From Clostridiales bacterium (GTDB lineage Bacteria > Bacillota_A > Clostridia > Lachnospirales > Bianqueaceae): 6,060 bases of DNA. The position numbers were made by a program, and so were the translations under genes. A model generated the notes under the pieces. It was not told where the DNA came from. It saw only the letters and a list, made by a program, of their open reading frames with translations, and did not search any database. Shown here piece by piece: positions 5,821 through 6,060 of the stretch (positions are counted from its first letter, which is position 1; each line of letters opens with the position of its first letter). The stretch is from NCBI GenBank assembly GCA_019423265.1, contig JAHZBS010000149.1:1-6060 (forward strand), given 5' to 3'.

Positions 5821-5836
5821 TAGGCCAAAAAGCTTG
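5821..5836 (+). repeat. Right copy of the direct repeat flanking the abiE operon
   Basis: TAGGCCAAAAAGCTTG, one mismatch from the copy at 3699-3714 and in the same orientation. It lies about 60 bases beyond the distal abiE operator, so the repeat pair encloses the whole operon with its control region and terminator. Confidence 0.4.
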
Positions 5837-5895
5837 AGTGAAAAAGAAAATTCCACATGTAAAGTTAAAATCCATAGTGAAGAGTAAATTCGGCA

Positions 5896-5932
5896 TTTTA
5901 AGGGATTGACGAAATACGTCAGACCCTTTAAA
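5896..5932. other. Long imperfect hairpin in the right-hand region
   Basis: TTTTAAGGGATTGACG (5896-5911) and CGTCAGACCCTTTAAA (5917-5932) pair over 16 positions with three mismatches around a 5-base loop AAATA. The bases after it on the plus strand (CTGGAATG) are not a T-run, while the minus-strand side continues AAAA-rich then TGCCG, so it is a poor terminator on either strand. It could be the end of a mobile element or part of a small structured RNA; I cannot decide. Confidence 0.45.
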
Positions 5933-6060
5933 CTGGAATGTAACCGGATAACAACAGGTAATCTGCTATACATGAGCATACTGATAAGACGACTGGAATT
6001 GTGCCCTGTAAGACTAAATTCCATTCGCCTCCTATGGGGAGATAGGGGTCCGTATCCGCA

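Larger units (their letters stand above)
5760..6060. other. Right-hand intergenic region, no supported gene
   Basis: No frame here has a believable start, ribosome binding site and length. On the plus strand 5760-5837 reads KEINDDCAAWIYIEDYNTVR then VGQKA and a TGA. The IYIEDYNTVR stretch faintly resembles the YIxxYNxxRI near the end of IS3-type transposases, but the expected P-V-x-Y/F-R tail is absent. Other contents are the hairpin at 5896-5932, a weaker TGGAATT/AATTCCA pair (5994-6000 with 6017-6023) and the right copy of the flanking direct repeat. The minus-strand frame across this stretch looks like antisense noise. The region is AT-rich, like abiE. Confidence 0.4.

Noticed and set aside
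1..6060. CRISPR arrays, tRNA or rRNA genes.
   Set aside because: No regularly spaced short repeats and no cloverleaf or rRNA-like sequence was seen on either strand.

Overview
The window looks like a chromosomal segment from a Gram-positive, gut-type member of the Clostridia (Bacillota). Supporting this are a very large secreted protein with an N-terminal signal peptide and a C-terminal sortase-type anchor (PETG motif, membrane helix, basic tail), strong AGGAGG-type ribosome binding sites, and sigma-A-like promoters. No marker allows a genus call.

Layout. Bases 2-178 are the 3' end of an unrecognised gene. A strong promoter (176-204) whose -35 box overlaps that gene's stop codon drives a leader with a stem-loop (218-262). 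The leader leads into a 1123-residue cell-wall-anchored adhesin-like protein (301-3672). This protein has two beta-helix regions, an InlB-type B-repeat, an Ig-like domain, two nearly identical Cys/His modules and a sorting signal. Bases 3673-4028 are intergenic, with a bidirectional terminator at 3888-3921 and short coding-like scraps.

On the minus strand, 5636 to 4029 is a complete two-gene type IV toxin-antitoxin/abortive-infection operon. The abiEi-type antitoxin and transcriptional repressor (DUF6088-like) comes first, followed immediately (stop and start codons abut) by the AbiEii nucleotidyltransferase toxin. Upstream, a consensus extended -10 promoter (5661-5689) is embedded in one of two 30-bp inverted repeats (5651-5680 and 5729-5758) that share identical 9-bp arms. 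These are the probable operators through which the antitoxin represses its own operon.

Bases 5760-6060 hold no convincing gene, only a possible transposase-tail scrap and hairpins. The abiE block is visibly more AT-rich than the adhesin gene. It is bracketed by a near-identical 16-bp direct repeat (3699-3714 and 5821-5836), which is consistent with, but does not prove, acquisition of the defence operon as a cassette beside a surface-protein gene. The known systems here are abiE and a sortase-anchored adhesin. I see no clearly new system; the points most worth checking are the operator layout, the flanking repeat and the adhesin leader.
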